Source of the DNA: JAVKDP01 sp040222185 | GTDB taxonomy: Bacteria; Bacteroidota; Rhodothermia; Balneolales; Balneolaceae | Direction: 5' to 3' | Assembly: GCA_040222185.1 (NCBI GenBank) | Contig: JAVKDP010000115.1 | Location: 1-13,366, forward strand | DNA: 13,366 bases | Made by a program: the position numbers and the translations under genes | Part shown: one piece after another, positions 1-6,589 of the stretch | Position numbering within the stretch: the stretch's first letter is position 1 | Layout of the letters: the number at the start of each line of letters is the position of its first letter | The notes under the pieces: generated by a model | Seen by the model: the letters and a program-made list of their open reading frames with translations, nothing else | What the model was told of the DNA's origin: nothing | Databases searched by the model: none

Positions 1-23
1 AATAGAGACTTAAGAGACTTCAT
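1..23 (-). CDS. Small lipoprotein-like protein, copy A (5' end only, cut by window edge)
   Basis: Only the first seven codons plus two bases are in the window, read leftwards from ATG at 23-21 and giving MKSLKSL. This equals the start of the three complete family members at 67-252, 394-573 and 616-801. The 43-nt gap to the stop of copy B (24-66) is identical to the leader of copies B and C, so A and B are tandem repeat units with a 229-bp period. The array therefore continues to the left of the window. Function unknown. Confidence 0.7.
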
Positions 24-66
24 AGTATGTAATTTGAAATTTATAGTTAGAGACTAAAGAGATGAT

Positions 67-252
67 CTAGATTTTTGGCTTTGTATCAGCAGTACCTTGC
101 TTGTCACCACCAAAAACAGTTCCAGCCGGAGCGTTGATTTCAGTATCGGGAGTATCAGGTTCTTCGGTAAGGTTGGCATCAGTAACTGAGGCACACGCGA
201 AAGACATTGAAACGATAGTTAGTAGGGCGAATAGAGACTTAAGAGATTTCAT
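67..252 (-). CDS. Small lipoprotein-like exported protein, copy B
   Basis: A 61-residue protein. Residues 1-19 form a signal peptide: two lysines (K2, K5) followed by a hydrophobic core. SFAC ends at Cys20, a possible lipobox with atypical Ser at -3. ACA|S just after it would also suit signal peptidase I, so lipidation is likely but not certain. The mature part is short, acidic and proline-rich (TEEPDTPDTEINAPAG), without a recognisable fold, and ends FGGDKQGTADTKPKI. I do not recognise the family. That it is coding is supported by comparison with copy C: of eight codon differences before the variable tail, six are synonymous. The gene ends in TAG. It is transcribed away from copies C and D and towards copy A, with which it probably shares a transcript. 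No Shine-Dalgarno is obvious in the leader. Confidence 0.8.
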   Translation of the reverse strand: MKSLKSLFALLTIVSMSFACASVTDANLTEEPDTPDTEINAPAGTVFGGDKQGTADTKPKI

Positions 253-398
253 AGTATGTAATTTGAAATTTATAGTTAGAGACTAAAGAGATGATCTAGA
301 TTTTTGGTGGTGACAAGCAAGGTACTGCTGATACAAAGCCAAAAATCTAGATCATCTCTTTAGTCTCTAACTATAAATTTCAAATTACATACTATGAA
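248..398. repeat. Long palindrome (inverted-repeat junction of the small-lipoprotein array)
   Basis: Bases 248-307 are the exact reverse complement of 339-398, giving 60-bp arms around a 31-nt spacer at 308-338. With a few mismatches the symmetry continues outward through most of copies B (minus) and C (plus). Each arm carries the start codon and leader of the adjoining gene plus the 3' end of a repeat unit up to TTTTTGG. The spacer is the segment that lies between TTTTTGG and CCAAAAA near the 3' end of copy B, here in the opposite orientation to the left arm. The same 58-nt arm also occurs at 21-78. DNA like this can extrude a cruciform, and it carries the start regions of two divergent genes. 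Confidence 0.9.
303..350 (+). pseudogene. 3' remnant of a small lipoprotein gene
   Basis: Read on the plus strand, 303-350 encodes FGGDKQGTADTKPKI followed by TAG, the exact C-terminus of copy B. The upstream part of the gene is missing: immediately before it lies the 3' end of a minus-strand unit. It is a fragment left by the rearrangement that reversed the array and has no start codon of its own. The following bases up to 393 act as the leader of copy C. Confidence 0.8.
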
Positions 399-573
399 GT
401 CTCTTAAGTCTCTATTCGCCCTACTAACTATCGTTTCAATGTCTTTCGCGTGTGCCTCAGTTACTGATGCCAGCCTTACCGAAGAACCTGATACCCCTGA
501 TACTGAAATCAACGCTCCGGCTGGTGCTGTATTCGGAGATGGTGGAACAGCCGATTCAAAGCCAAAAATCTAA
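394..573 (+). CDS. Small lipoprotein-like exported protein, copy C
   Basis: A 59-residue protein starting at ATG 394 and ending in TAA 571-573. The N-terminus is MKSLKSLFALLTIVSMSFAC, the same lysine-plus-hydrophobic signal peptide as copies B and D, with candidate lipidated Cys20. The acidic, proline-rich mature part is shared. The C-terminus differs: VFGDGGTADSKPKI, two residues shorter than in B and D. The leader at 351-393 is identical to that of copy B but inverted. Copy D follows after 42 nt on the same strand, so the two are probably co-transcribed. Synonymous differences dominate relative to copy B, which argues for selection on the protein. Function unknown. Confidence 0.8.
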   Translation: MKSLKSLFALLTIVSMSFACASVTDASLTEEPDTPDTEINAPAGAVFGDGGTADSKPKI

Positions 574-615
574 TTCACACTCAATACCCCTATTCGAAAT
601 TCTATAAATATATTT

Positions 616-801
616 ATGAAGTCTCTTAAGTCTCTATTCGCCCTACTAGCTATTGTCTCAATGTCTTTCGCGTGTGCCTCAGTTACTGATGCCAGCCTTA
701 CCGAAGAACCTGATACCCCTGATACCGAAATCAACGCTCCGGCTGATGCTGTATTCGGTGGTGGAAAACAAGGTACCGCTGATTCAAAACCTGTTATTTA
801 G
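616..801 (+). CDS. Small lipoprotein-like exported protein, copy D
   Basis: A 61-residue protein with the family signal peptide (MKSLKSLFALLAIVSMSFAC), the conserved acidic segment TEEPDTPDTEINAPA and a diverged tail VFGGGKQGTADSKPVI. It ends in TAG. Its leader (574-615) differs from the leader of copies A-C, so this copy lies outside the newest duplication and may be the older form. The TPR-CHAT gene starts 56 nt downstream on the same strand with no clear terminator between, so D and the CHAT gene could share a transcript. Function unknown; a small surface lipoprotein, a secreted peptide precursor and a substrate of the adjacent CHAT protein are all open possibilities, none shown by sequence. 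Confidence 0.85.
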   Translation: MKSLKSLFALLAIVSMSFACASVTDASLTEEPDTPDTEINAPADAVFGGGKQGTADSKPVI

Positions 802-857
802 TTTTTCTTTTTAGTTCCTTTATAGATATGTTGCTCCGACTATTTTGAAGGATTTGT

Positions 858-2573
858 ATGGTCATATCTTACATTTTTACTTTTTTCTTATTGATAGTTC
901 AACCGAGCTATGAAAATCAGGTTGCGGACCAGACAAATAGTTATTTACAAAAAATTGATAATCGGGAAAACTTATCCGAAAATTACTGGGCTCTAATTGA
1001 ATTGCATGAAGCTACCTGTGGAGTTAGCCAGACTGTAACTAAGGGTATTTTAACTTCTGAAGTCCAGGATGTTAAAGAGTATTTCCTGGAATACCCTTGT
1101 GGAATTAGCCAGGAAGAAAAAATCCGAAATAAACTAGACCGACTTAAAAGAATATCTCTGAATGAAGGTCTGTTTAGTATCGCGATTTACTATATGCTCA
1201 ATGAATCGGAATCTGACTCTGTTCAGAAATTTCATAATCAATTTCTACAGGCTTTTGAAAGCTCTCTTTCTGAAAATGAAGAAACGATCTTAAGATCTGT
1301 ACTAAATTATGACCCCTTTGATATCTCTCTGATACCAGATGAATCATATGAATTAGTGATGTATTCCATATTATTTGAATACGAACTAGGCACTTTTTTC
1401 CCTTTGCTTGATCCGAATGAACTTGCAGTTACCTGGCTCGATACTTTCGACCTAAGATATACTGATAGTACAATCAAATCAGCTATTCAGGCTTCGAGCA
1501 TAGTTTTACATCTCTATATACTGGACGAATATGGAGCTCTTCATTCATTTCTGCCATCTTTCATAAATCAGAAAGATTTTCCTAACTCATTAAAGAAAAT
1601 AAGCATCTTCAATGGTCTTATATATTCTTTTAATACGGTAGGAAGATATGATGAAGCACTCCGATTAATTCGTGATTACCAACTTCCTTTTTCTACTTAC
1701 CTGGAGTTGAAAACTTTAAATGAAAGTGCCCGCTTTAGAGAAGGTATTAACTTGTATTCGCTTGGTAAATTCCAAGAAGCAAAAGAAATCTTTGAAGAAA
1801 TATACTATGACAGCACTTCTACGATTGGAGAAGCTGAGTTATTTAATAATCTAAGTATCTGCTATCTGCAACTAGGAGAGAAAAATAAGTACGTCAATTA
1901 CTTGCTTGAGGCATTATCTATCTCTGATGAAGGAGATAAGTACAAGATTAAGCTTACTATCCTGAAAAATCTTGTAGATTACTATTCTTCCATAAATGAC
2001 TATAACTCCTCCTTTCAATACTTACAGCAGGCCGAAAAAATAGCGCTTAATAATGATGATTATTTTGAACTAGCTGCAATCCACTCTTTTACCGGGTTAT
2101 TTTATTGGGAAACTGAGCAGAACGCTGAACTTGCTTTAGCTGAATTAAACCGGGCTAAGAATAATTTCGATATCGATAATCATTACTATAGTTATGTAAC
2201 TGCCGTCAAAGATATCTCTGAAATATATACAAGTGTTGACTCACTGGACCGAGCCGAAGAAGTCTTAAATGAGCTTAAAGAAACTGCATTAACTAAATCC
2301 GATACTCCAAATTACTTATATGCACTAATTGGTTTAACAAAATTGGCAAACCTGCGTGGCGACTTTACCCAGGCCTCTGCAATTCTGGAAGAAATCTCAC
2401 TTTACCCATTAGATAATCTATACTTTGAAACATCTGTTAAATATTCTACACTAAAATCTGATCTTGAGTTTCTGACTCAAAATAAAAGAAAGGCATATGA
2501 GGGGCTTGCTCCTGTAATCGAACAGGTTATCGAAAGAGCAAGAACAAGTATCGATACTCAAACAGGCTTCTAG
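858..2573 (+). CDS. TPR-CHAT protein, N-terminal half (signal peptide and TPR region), ended by in-frame TAG
   Basis: 571 residues. The start at ATG 858 is supported by GAAGGA at 847-852, five bases upstream, and by an in-frame stop at 846-848 that excludes longer forms. Residues 1-20 form a hydrophobic export signal (MVISYIFTFFLLIVQPSYEN) that unusually lacks Lys or Arg before the core. The pair CGVSQ (Cys54) and CGISQ (Cys81) could form a disulfide outside the cytoplasm. Roughly residues 270-560 are degenerate tetratricopeptide helices, for example GINLYSLGKFQEAKEIFEE and DSLDRAEEVLNELKETA, which normally bind proteins or peptides. The frame stops at TAG 2571-2573 but stays open behind it for another 510 codons that encode the CHAT domain. 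In this family TPRs and CHAT are one polypeptide, so this is most simply the front of an interrupted gene. Confidence 0.85.
   Translation: MVISYIFTFFLLIVQPSYENQVADQTNSYLQKIDNRENLSENYWALIELHEATCGVSQTVTKGILTSEVQDVKEYFLEYPCGISQEEKIRNKLDRLKRISLNEGLFSIAIYYMLNESESDSVQKFHNQFLQAFESSLSENEETILRSVLNYDPFDISLIPDESYELVMYSILFEYELGTFFPLLDPNELAVTWLDTFDLRYTDSTIKSAIQASSIVLHLYILDEYGALHSFLPSFINQKDFPNSLKKISIFNGLIYSFNTVGRYDEALRLIRDYQLPFSTYLELKTLNESARFREGINLYSLGKFQEAKEIFEEIYYDSTSTIGEAELFNNLSICYLQLGEKNKYVNYLLEALSISDEGDKYKIKLTILKNLVDYYSSINDYNSSFQYLQQAEKIALNNDDYFELAAIHSFTGLFYWETEQNAELALAELNRAKNNFDIDNHYYSYVTAVKDISEIYTSVDSLDRAEEVLNELKETALTKSDTPNYLYALIGLTKLANLRGDFTQASAILEEISLYPLDNLYFETSVKYSTLKSDLEFLTQNKRKAYEGLAPVIEQVIERARTSIDTQTGF
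2571..2573 (+). other. In-frame amber codon interrupting the TPR-CHAT gene
   Basis: The TAG is in the same frame as both the upstream 571 codons and the downstream CHAT codons; the frame is not shifted. One base change restores a sense codon (for example TTG Leu or CAG Gln). Nonsense mutation, sequencing error and programmed readthrough are all possible. TAG also ends copies B and D of the small lipoprotein genes, so a genome-wide reassignment of TAG is unlikely. Confidence 0.9.
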
Positions 2574-2618
2574 ACTATTGAACAAGAATATATTGATGCT
2601 TTCAATTCTATTCTTACC

Positions 2619-4106
2619 ATGTTAATCAACCTTGGAGAGCAAGAAAAAGCAATTCAGCTATTAGATGAGATAAAAACCATTAATGATGCGGCTCTCTATA
2701 ATAGTCCAATCTTAAGAGCCAATAAACTTTCTGAGGAAGATCTGGCCCAGGATAAGATTTTAAATGACCAGATTGAATCACTACGTACTGAATACCTGAA
2801 CAACTCTTCAGCAAGTGAAAAAATCAACATCAAATCCCAAATCGATATACTCTCGGCGAGAAGAGAAGATGTATTAAATAAAATAAGAACAGATCTGCCT
2901 AAAAGTGCTATCTCAGTGTGGAACATACAGAGGAAGCTCGATAATGATGAAATAATCATTCATTACACAGAGATTGGAGACAAACTGTACACCAGTTATA
3001 TAACAAAACAGGATATTGAGATCGAAATTATTGACCTGAACAAGGAATTGAAAACCCTGTTTAAGGAAAGTGCAGATAACTTAGGATCGTCAACAACCGA
3101 TCTGAATCAGCTATACTCGATCTATGAAAAGTTAAACCTGGAGAATAGCATCCCGGATGGAATAAGTAAGCTTACAGTAATACCCGATAATTACTTGTAT
3201 CGTATTCCTATAGAAATTTTACCTAAATCTGTACCCGGTTCTTCAACTAGCTATGGCTCAGCCGTTTATCTACTTGAAGACTATCATTTTGAATATTTTT
3301 CTTCATTAAGCGAGCTCATTGAAAATTCGAGAAACACCAGGAGTAATGCATTAAACGACTTTTCGGCTTTCGCAATATCCAACTTCTCGAATCTGGGTAA
3401 CAAAGATTTACCATCACTACCCTATGCTACCCAGGAAGTAAGAAATATAGACGTCTCACTAACATCTATTTCGAACAAGAATATCTACCTTGAAAACGAT
3501 GCTACTAAAGCATCTTTTATTCAAGAAGCTTCTTCATCAAGAATTGTACATATAGCTACGCACAGTGAAATTTCTGAATTGGACCCACTGTTTTCTACCA
3601 TTTACCTTAATAACCCTACACGTAATAACGACAACTCAGCACCTAGTACACTGTATGCTTATGAGTTATTCAATACCAGAATGAATAGTGACCTCATTAT
3701 GCTGAACTCATGCAGCTCGGGGTCTGGCGAGTTTTTACAGGGAAGCGGTATTATGGGTATAAGCAGAGCGCTGAGATATGCAGGAGCAAAAAGCCTTGCT
3801 CTAAACTTATGGTCAGTTAATGACAAAGTGGCTTCTGAGTTCGCCACTGAGTTCTATACTTCAATTGACAAAGGGCTTTCAAAAACTGAAGCGATGAGAA
3901 ACGCCAAACTCAACTTACTTAAAACTGGTAATGCCAATCCGCATTATTGGGGTGCCTATATGTTGATTGGTAACCCTTCTTCCCTGATAGAAAAAAAGCC
4001 AGCAAGTGCCGGCTTTTTATATCCTTTTCTAATAATAGTCATATTAGTTGCAGGCTTCTCTATCAGAAGCAACTCTACACTAAAGCATCCTATTCAACAC
4101 TACTGA
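2619..4106 (+). CDS. TPR-CHAT protein, C-terminal half: CHAT caspase-like domain with C-terminal membrane segment
   Basis: 495 residues from the first in-frame ATG after the TAG; no good ribosome binding site precedes it, and the natural product is probably the roughly 1,080-residue fusion from 858. The first 100 residues finish the TPR/helical linker (GEQEKAIQLLDEIKT). The CHAT domain covers about residues 100-455. The catalytic dyad is visible: His in VHIATHS (codon 3561-3563, residue 315 of this half) and Cys in MLNSCSSGSG (codon 3711-3713, residue 365), followed by the typical GSGIMGISRALRYAGAKS and NPHYWGAYMLIG segments. CHAT proteins are clan CD cysteine proteases related to caspases and separases. 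Residues 466-481 are a hydrophobic membrane segment, then a short polar tail. With the upstream signal peptide this predicts an envelope protein with the protease outside the cytoplasm. The gene overlaps the convergent TPR gene by 17 nt. Confidence 0.85.
   Translation: MLINLGEQEKAIQLLDEIKTINDAALYNSPILRANKLSEEDLAQDKILNDQIESLRTEYLNNSSASEKINIKSQIDILSARREDVLNKIRTDLPKSAISVWNIQRKLDNDEIIIHYTEIGDKLYTSYITKQDIEIEIIDLNKELKTLFKESADNLGSSTTDLNQLYSIYEKLNLENSIPDGISKLTVIPDNYLYRIPIEILPKSVPGSSTSYGSAVYLLEDYHFEYFSSLSELIENSRNTRSNALNDFSAFAISNFSNLGNKDLPSLPYATQEVRNIDVSLTSISNKNIYLENDATKASFIQEASSSRIVHIATHSEISELDPLFSTIYLNNPTRNNDNSAPSTLYAYELFNTRMNSDLIMLNSCSSGSGEFLQGSGIMGISRALRYAGAKSLALNLWSVNDKVASEFATEFYTSIDKGLSKTEAMRNAKLNLLKTGNANPHYWGAYMLIGNPSSLIEKKPASAGFLYPFLIIVILVAGFSIRSNSTLKHPIQHY
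3993..4018 (-). terminator. Bidirectional terminator-like hairpin inside the CHAT 3' coding region
   Basis: AAAAAGCCAGC (3993-4003) pairs with GCCGGCTTTTT (4008-4018) around loop AAGT, with one A-C mismatch. A- and T-tracts form the base of the stem, so it can act as an intrinsic terminator on either strand. On the minus strand it lies about 70 nt past the stop of the membrane TPR gene, a natural place to end that transcript. On the plus strand it lies inside the CHAT coding sequence (encoding KKPASAGFL), about 90 nt before its stop, where it could cause partial termination. Confidence 0.6.
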
Positions 4107-4839
4107 GAGCGTCAATATAACTCTTAGCGATGCGACTATACTGTTTGTCAAAGTCGTATACCTTCTGAAATGCTTCTTGTGCCTCTTTGAGTCTGTCAAG
4201 CTGGAAATAGGTGTTACCTAAAAACCAGTAACCTTTTTCTAAGGTTAGATCATCAATACCTTCCTGGGTGATAACATTCTGAAAACTAGCTAACGAAGCA
4301 TTGTAATCACCATAATTATATTGAATAGACCCAAGAGTAAGAGAAAGTTCGGCAATTAGTTCCGGAGACTCTTCTCTATCAAGCTCATTTTGAAGCAATA
4401 CAATCGCAGCTTCTATCTCACCATCGGTAGCAAGGCGAATGGCTTCCTTGATAGTTTCATTGTCATTTGGAGTAGTTACTTCCTCTGCTCCCCCTCCCCT
4501 GATATTATCAAGAGTAAGGGTTGCTTGTGGTGATATATCCAGCCCTGTTCCGGTACCTGAATAGTTTAAAACGCCTACAACCCCAATTATGATGGCTATT
4601 GCAGCAGCTACTCCATAATTAGCATATTCTCTAAGCCTGAATACTGGAGCCTGTTTCTTGGTGCCACGTTGCCTTTCAATAACAGCCTTTAAGTTGGCTA
4701 CACTCTTAGTGTATTCCAGATAATATTCATCTTGAATTAGTTCAGCCCAAAGTTCATCCACTTCTTCTTCATTCAACTTACCGTTGACATACAAGTCGAT
4801 TTTTCTCTCAAGGGCTCTTTTAAAATTACTTTCAATCAT
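4090..4839 (-). CDS. Single-pass membrane TPR protein (anti-sigma-like architecture)
   Basis: 249 residues. Residues 1-70 are a charged cytoplasmic region (FKRALERKIDLYVNGKLNEE) that resembles the short N-terminal segment of Bacteroidota membrane anti-sigma-like proteins. Residues 76-93 are one transmembrane helix (VAAAIAIIIGVVGVLNY). After a Gly/Thr-rich linker, residues 128-249 contain about three TPR units (AIRLATDGEIEAAIVLLQ, YGDYNASLASFQNVI, LDRLKEAQEAFQKVYDF) placed outside the cytoplasm. Proteins of this layout are often found next to TPR-CHAT proteins and ECF sigma factors in these phyla. No sigma factor gene is present in this window, so a regulatory role is unproven. Its last codons overlap the end of the CHAT gene on the opposite strand. 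Its promoter must lie in 4840-5119, shared with the divergent thioredoxin-lipoprotein gene. Confidence 0.8.
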   Translation of the reverse strand: MIESNFKRALERKIDLYVNGKLNEEEVDELWAELIQDEYYLEYTKSVANLKAVIERQRGTKKQAPVFRLREYANYGVAAAIAIIIGVVGVLNYSGTGTGLDISPQATLTLDNIRGGGAEEVTTPNDNETIKEAIRLATDGEIEAAIVLLQNELDREESPELIAELSLTLGSIQYNYGDYNASLASFQNVITQEGIDDLTLEKGYWFLGNTYFQLDRLKEAQEAFQKVYDFDKQYSRIAKSYIDALSSVE

Positions 4840-5016
4840 TTTGATTAAACCACGAACTTATTATTGATATTCTTTACAAAGGGTTACTACTGCAATAATC
4901 AAGAAAGCGAACTCCACACTTGCTGAATTAATTATTTGATACCCGATTAAACATCTCACAACACAACGTTCATATTACTGAACAGTTGCTTAACAACTAT
5001 TAAGAGAGAAGCTACA

Positions 5017-5024
5017 TACTTTTG
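5017..5024 (+). promoter_or_regulatory. Possible Bacteroidota-type -7 element (TACTTTTG)
   Basis: TACTTTTG fits the TAnnTTTG -7 consensus of the Bacteroidota primary sigma factor and lies 95 nt upstream of the thioredoxin-lipoprotein start, in the 280-bp divergent gap 4840-5119. No TTG lies at the expected distance upstream (the nearest, 4986-4988, is about 28 nt away), so this is only a weak candidate. Nothing else in this gap stands out. Confidence 0.25.
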
Positions 5025-5119
5025 TTACACAACTTTTAAAAATCTTTCTTACCTACTTTACAAAACTGTTCACTATCTACTCTAAATATTCTAAATTCAT
5101 ATTAAATAAGACGCTTAAC

Positions 5120-6589
5120 ATGAAATTATTACATCAATTTAGTACGTTATTATTAATTTTTTCTATAGTTATTCTTGGATGTCAGTCTCCTTCTCAAACA
5201 AAGATATCCGGGACTATCGATTATGTTGGAGAAGCTGAGTTTTATCTCGAAAAACAACCCCTGCATTATAAATATTCTGTTAAAGATAAGCACGAACTAA
5301 CTGTTGAAGGGAAAGGCTTCTCAACAGAAATTCAAATAGATAAGCCCCAGATAATATGGATGGTATTACAAGACATTAAATACCCGCTATATGTTGAACC
5401 AGGAGCTTCTCTTTCATTAGAAATAAACCGAGCCAGTTTCCCTTTTGATGTAAATGTAACTGGTTATGACAGCGATATTGATCTTTCTTACAACAACTTC
5501 CTGAAAGAGACTACAGAACTTGATAAAATAATTAAGGTTGAGATGGATAAGTTTAAGGTTGGTGAACAGAACCGGGCCCTTGCTTATAGCCAACAGAAGT
5601 TAGATATAGCTAAAAAGTACCTTGCGGGTACTCCATTCAATGATCTTTACTTAAAAGTAGTCGGGGAAGACTTAGTCCTTAAACTAAGAGCTGTTGAGTA
5701 TTCTGATCGTCATATAGCTTCATTTGATGCAGAAGCAGGTAGAGACAAGATATTTGCTGAAGCTCAGCAACTTGATTTCTTTAGCCTGGAATCATTAGTC
5801 GCTCAACGAGCCGGAATTCGGGACTTCACACATTACTACTCAAGAACATTCGGTATTTATGATAGTGTATTGGCAGAATATAAACTCGAATTAGCTGAAT
5901 ATGATCTAAAAAGGTTAGCATATGAAGTACTCGATAAAAGAAGACTCGAAGTTATTGAGTATATCAAAGAACCACAGGCTAAAGCTTATGCCAGGATGTT
6001 TTTAGTTGCAGAAAGGATTGGAGAACAACCATTCGAAATCTCAAAACCAACATACACCAACTATCTGACGGAATATTCAGAATACCCTGAGTACACTAGT
6101 TTCCTTACGTATTTCTATGAAGAAATAGAATCTGTATCACCCGGACAACCCGGAATCCCATTTTCACTCCCCGATAGAGACGGAAACCTGCATACTCTTG
6201 ATGAATATAAAGGAAAGTTTGTGCTACTCGATTTCTGGGCGGGCTGGTGCCAGCCTTGTTTAGCTGAATTTTCATATATGCGGGATATTTACAGCAAATA
6301 CTCCCGGGACGACCTGGAGATACTAGCTATCTCGACCGAAGTGGATAAAAGAGTCTGGATACAGGATATCAATAAGTTCCAAAACCCCTGGCCTCAATTG
6401 TACGGAGGAAAAGGTGTGGAACAAGAAACATTTAAAGCATATAAAGGGGGTGGAATTCCTTTCTACATCCTGCTGGATCCGTACGGTAATATTATACGCT
6501 ATAATGATATTCGTCCATCCTTTAATTTCATTGAAGTATTGGATAATTTGATACTCGAATACAAAAACAAATCATCTTCCTCAGAATGA
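5120..6589 (+). CDS. Thioredoxin-fold (TlpA/AhpC-TSA type) lipoprotein
   Basis: 489 residues. MKLLHQFSTLLLIFSIVILGCQ is a lipoprotein signal with lipobox ILGC and lipidated Cys21. Residues about 30-340 are an N-terminal region of the kind found in Bacteroidota TlpA-like proteins, first beta-rich and then helical, of unknown ligand. Residues 345-485 are a thioredoxin domain: PGIPFSLPDRDG, FVLLDFWAGWCQPC with the redox pair Cys377 and Cys380, and the cis-proline loop GGGIPFYILLDPYGNII. Such proteins reduce or exchange disulfides in the periplasm or at the membrane, for example in cytochrome c maturation or repair of exported proteins; the substrate here cannot be told. The stop overlaps the next start in an ATGA, so translation of the NagZ-like gene is coupled to this one. 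Confidence 0.88.
   Translation: MKLLHQFSTLLLIFSIVILGCQSPSQTKISGTIDYVGEAEFYLEKQPLHYKYSVKDKHELTVEGKGFSTEIQIDKPQIIWMVLQDIKYPLYVEPGASLSLEINRASFPFDVNVTGYDSDIDLSYNNFLKETTELDKIIKVEMDKFKVGEQNRALAYSQQKLDIAKKYLAGTPFNDLYLKVVGEDLVLKLRAVEYSDRHIASFDAEAGRDKIFAEAQQLDFFSLESLVAQRAGIRDFTHYYSRTFGIYDSVLAEYKLELAEYDLKRLAYEVLDKRRLEVIEYIKEPQAKAYARMFLVAERIGEQPFEISKPTYTNYLTEYSEYPEYTSFLTYFYEEIESVSPGQPGIPFSLPDRDGNLHTLDEYKGKFVLLDFWAGWCQPCLAEFSYMRDIYSKYSRDDLEILAISTEVDKRVWIQDINKFQNPWPQLYGGKGVEQETFKAYKGGGIPFYILLDPYGNIIRYNDIRPSFNFIEVLDNLILEYKNKSSSSE

Noticed and set aside
101..286. Plus-strand 61-codon reading frame across copy B and the junction
   Set aside because: It is the antisense of copy B; the minus-strand frame has a signal peptide and family-wide conservation with synonymous changes.
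1..801. CRISPR-like array
   Set aside because: The repeats are whole coding units of about 229 bp in mixed orientation, not short repeats with unique spacers.
858..4106. Genome-wide reassignment of TAG to an amino acid
   Set aside because: TAG is used as the terminal stop in lipoprotein copies B and D, at the expected protein end in both.
3991..4106. C-terminal sorting signal (PEP-CTERM or type IX like) in the CHAT protein
   Set aside because: KKPASAG followed by a hydrophobic helix resembles such a signal only superficially; the PEP motif and arginine-rich end are missing and there is no type IX domain.
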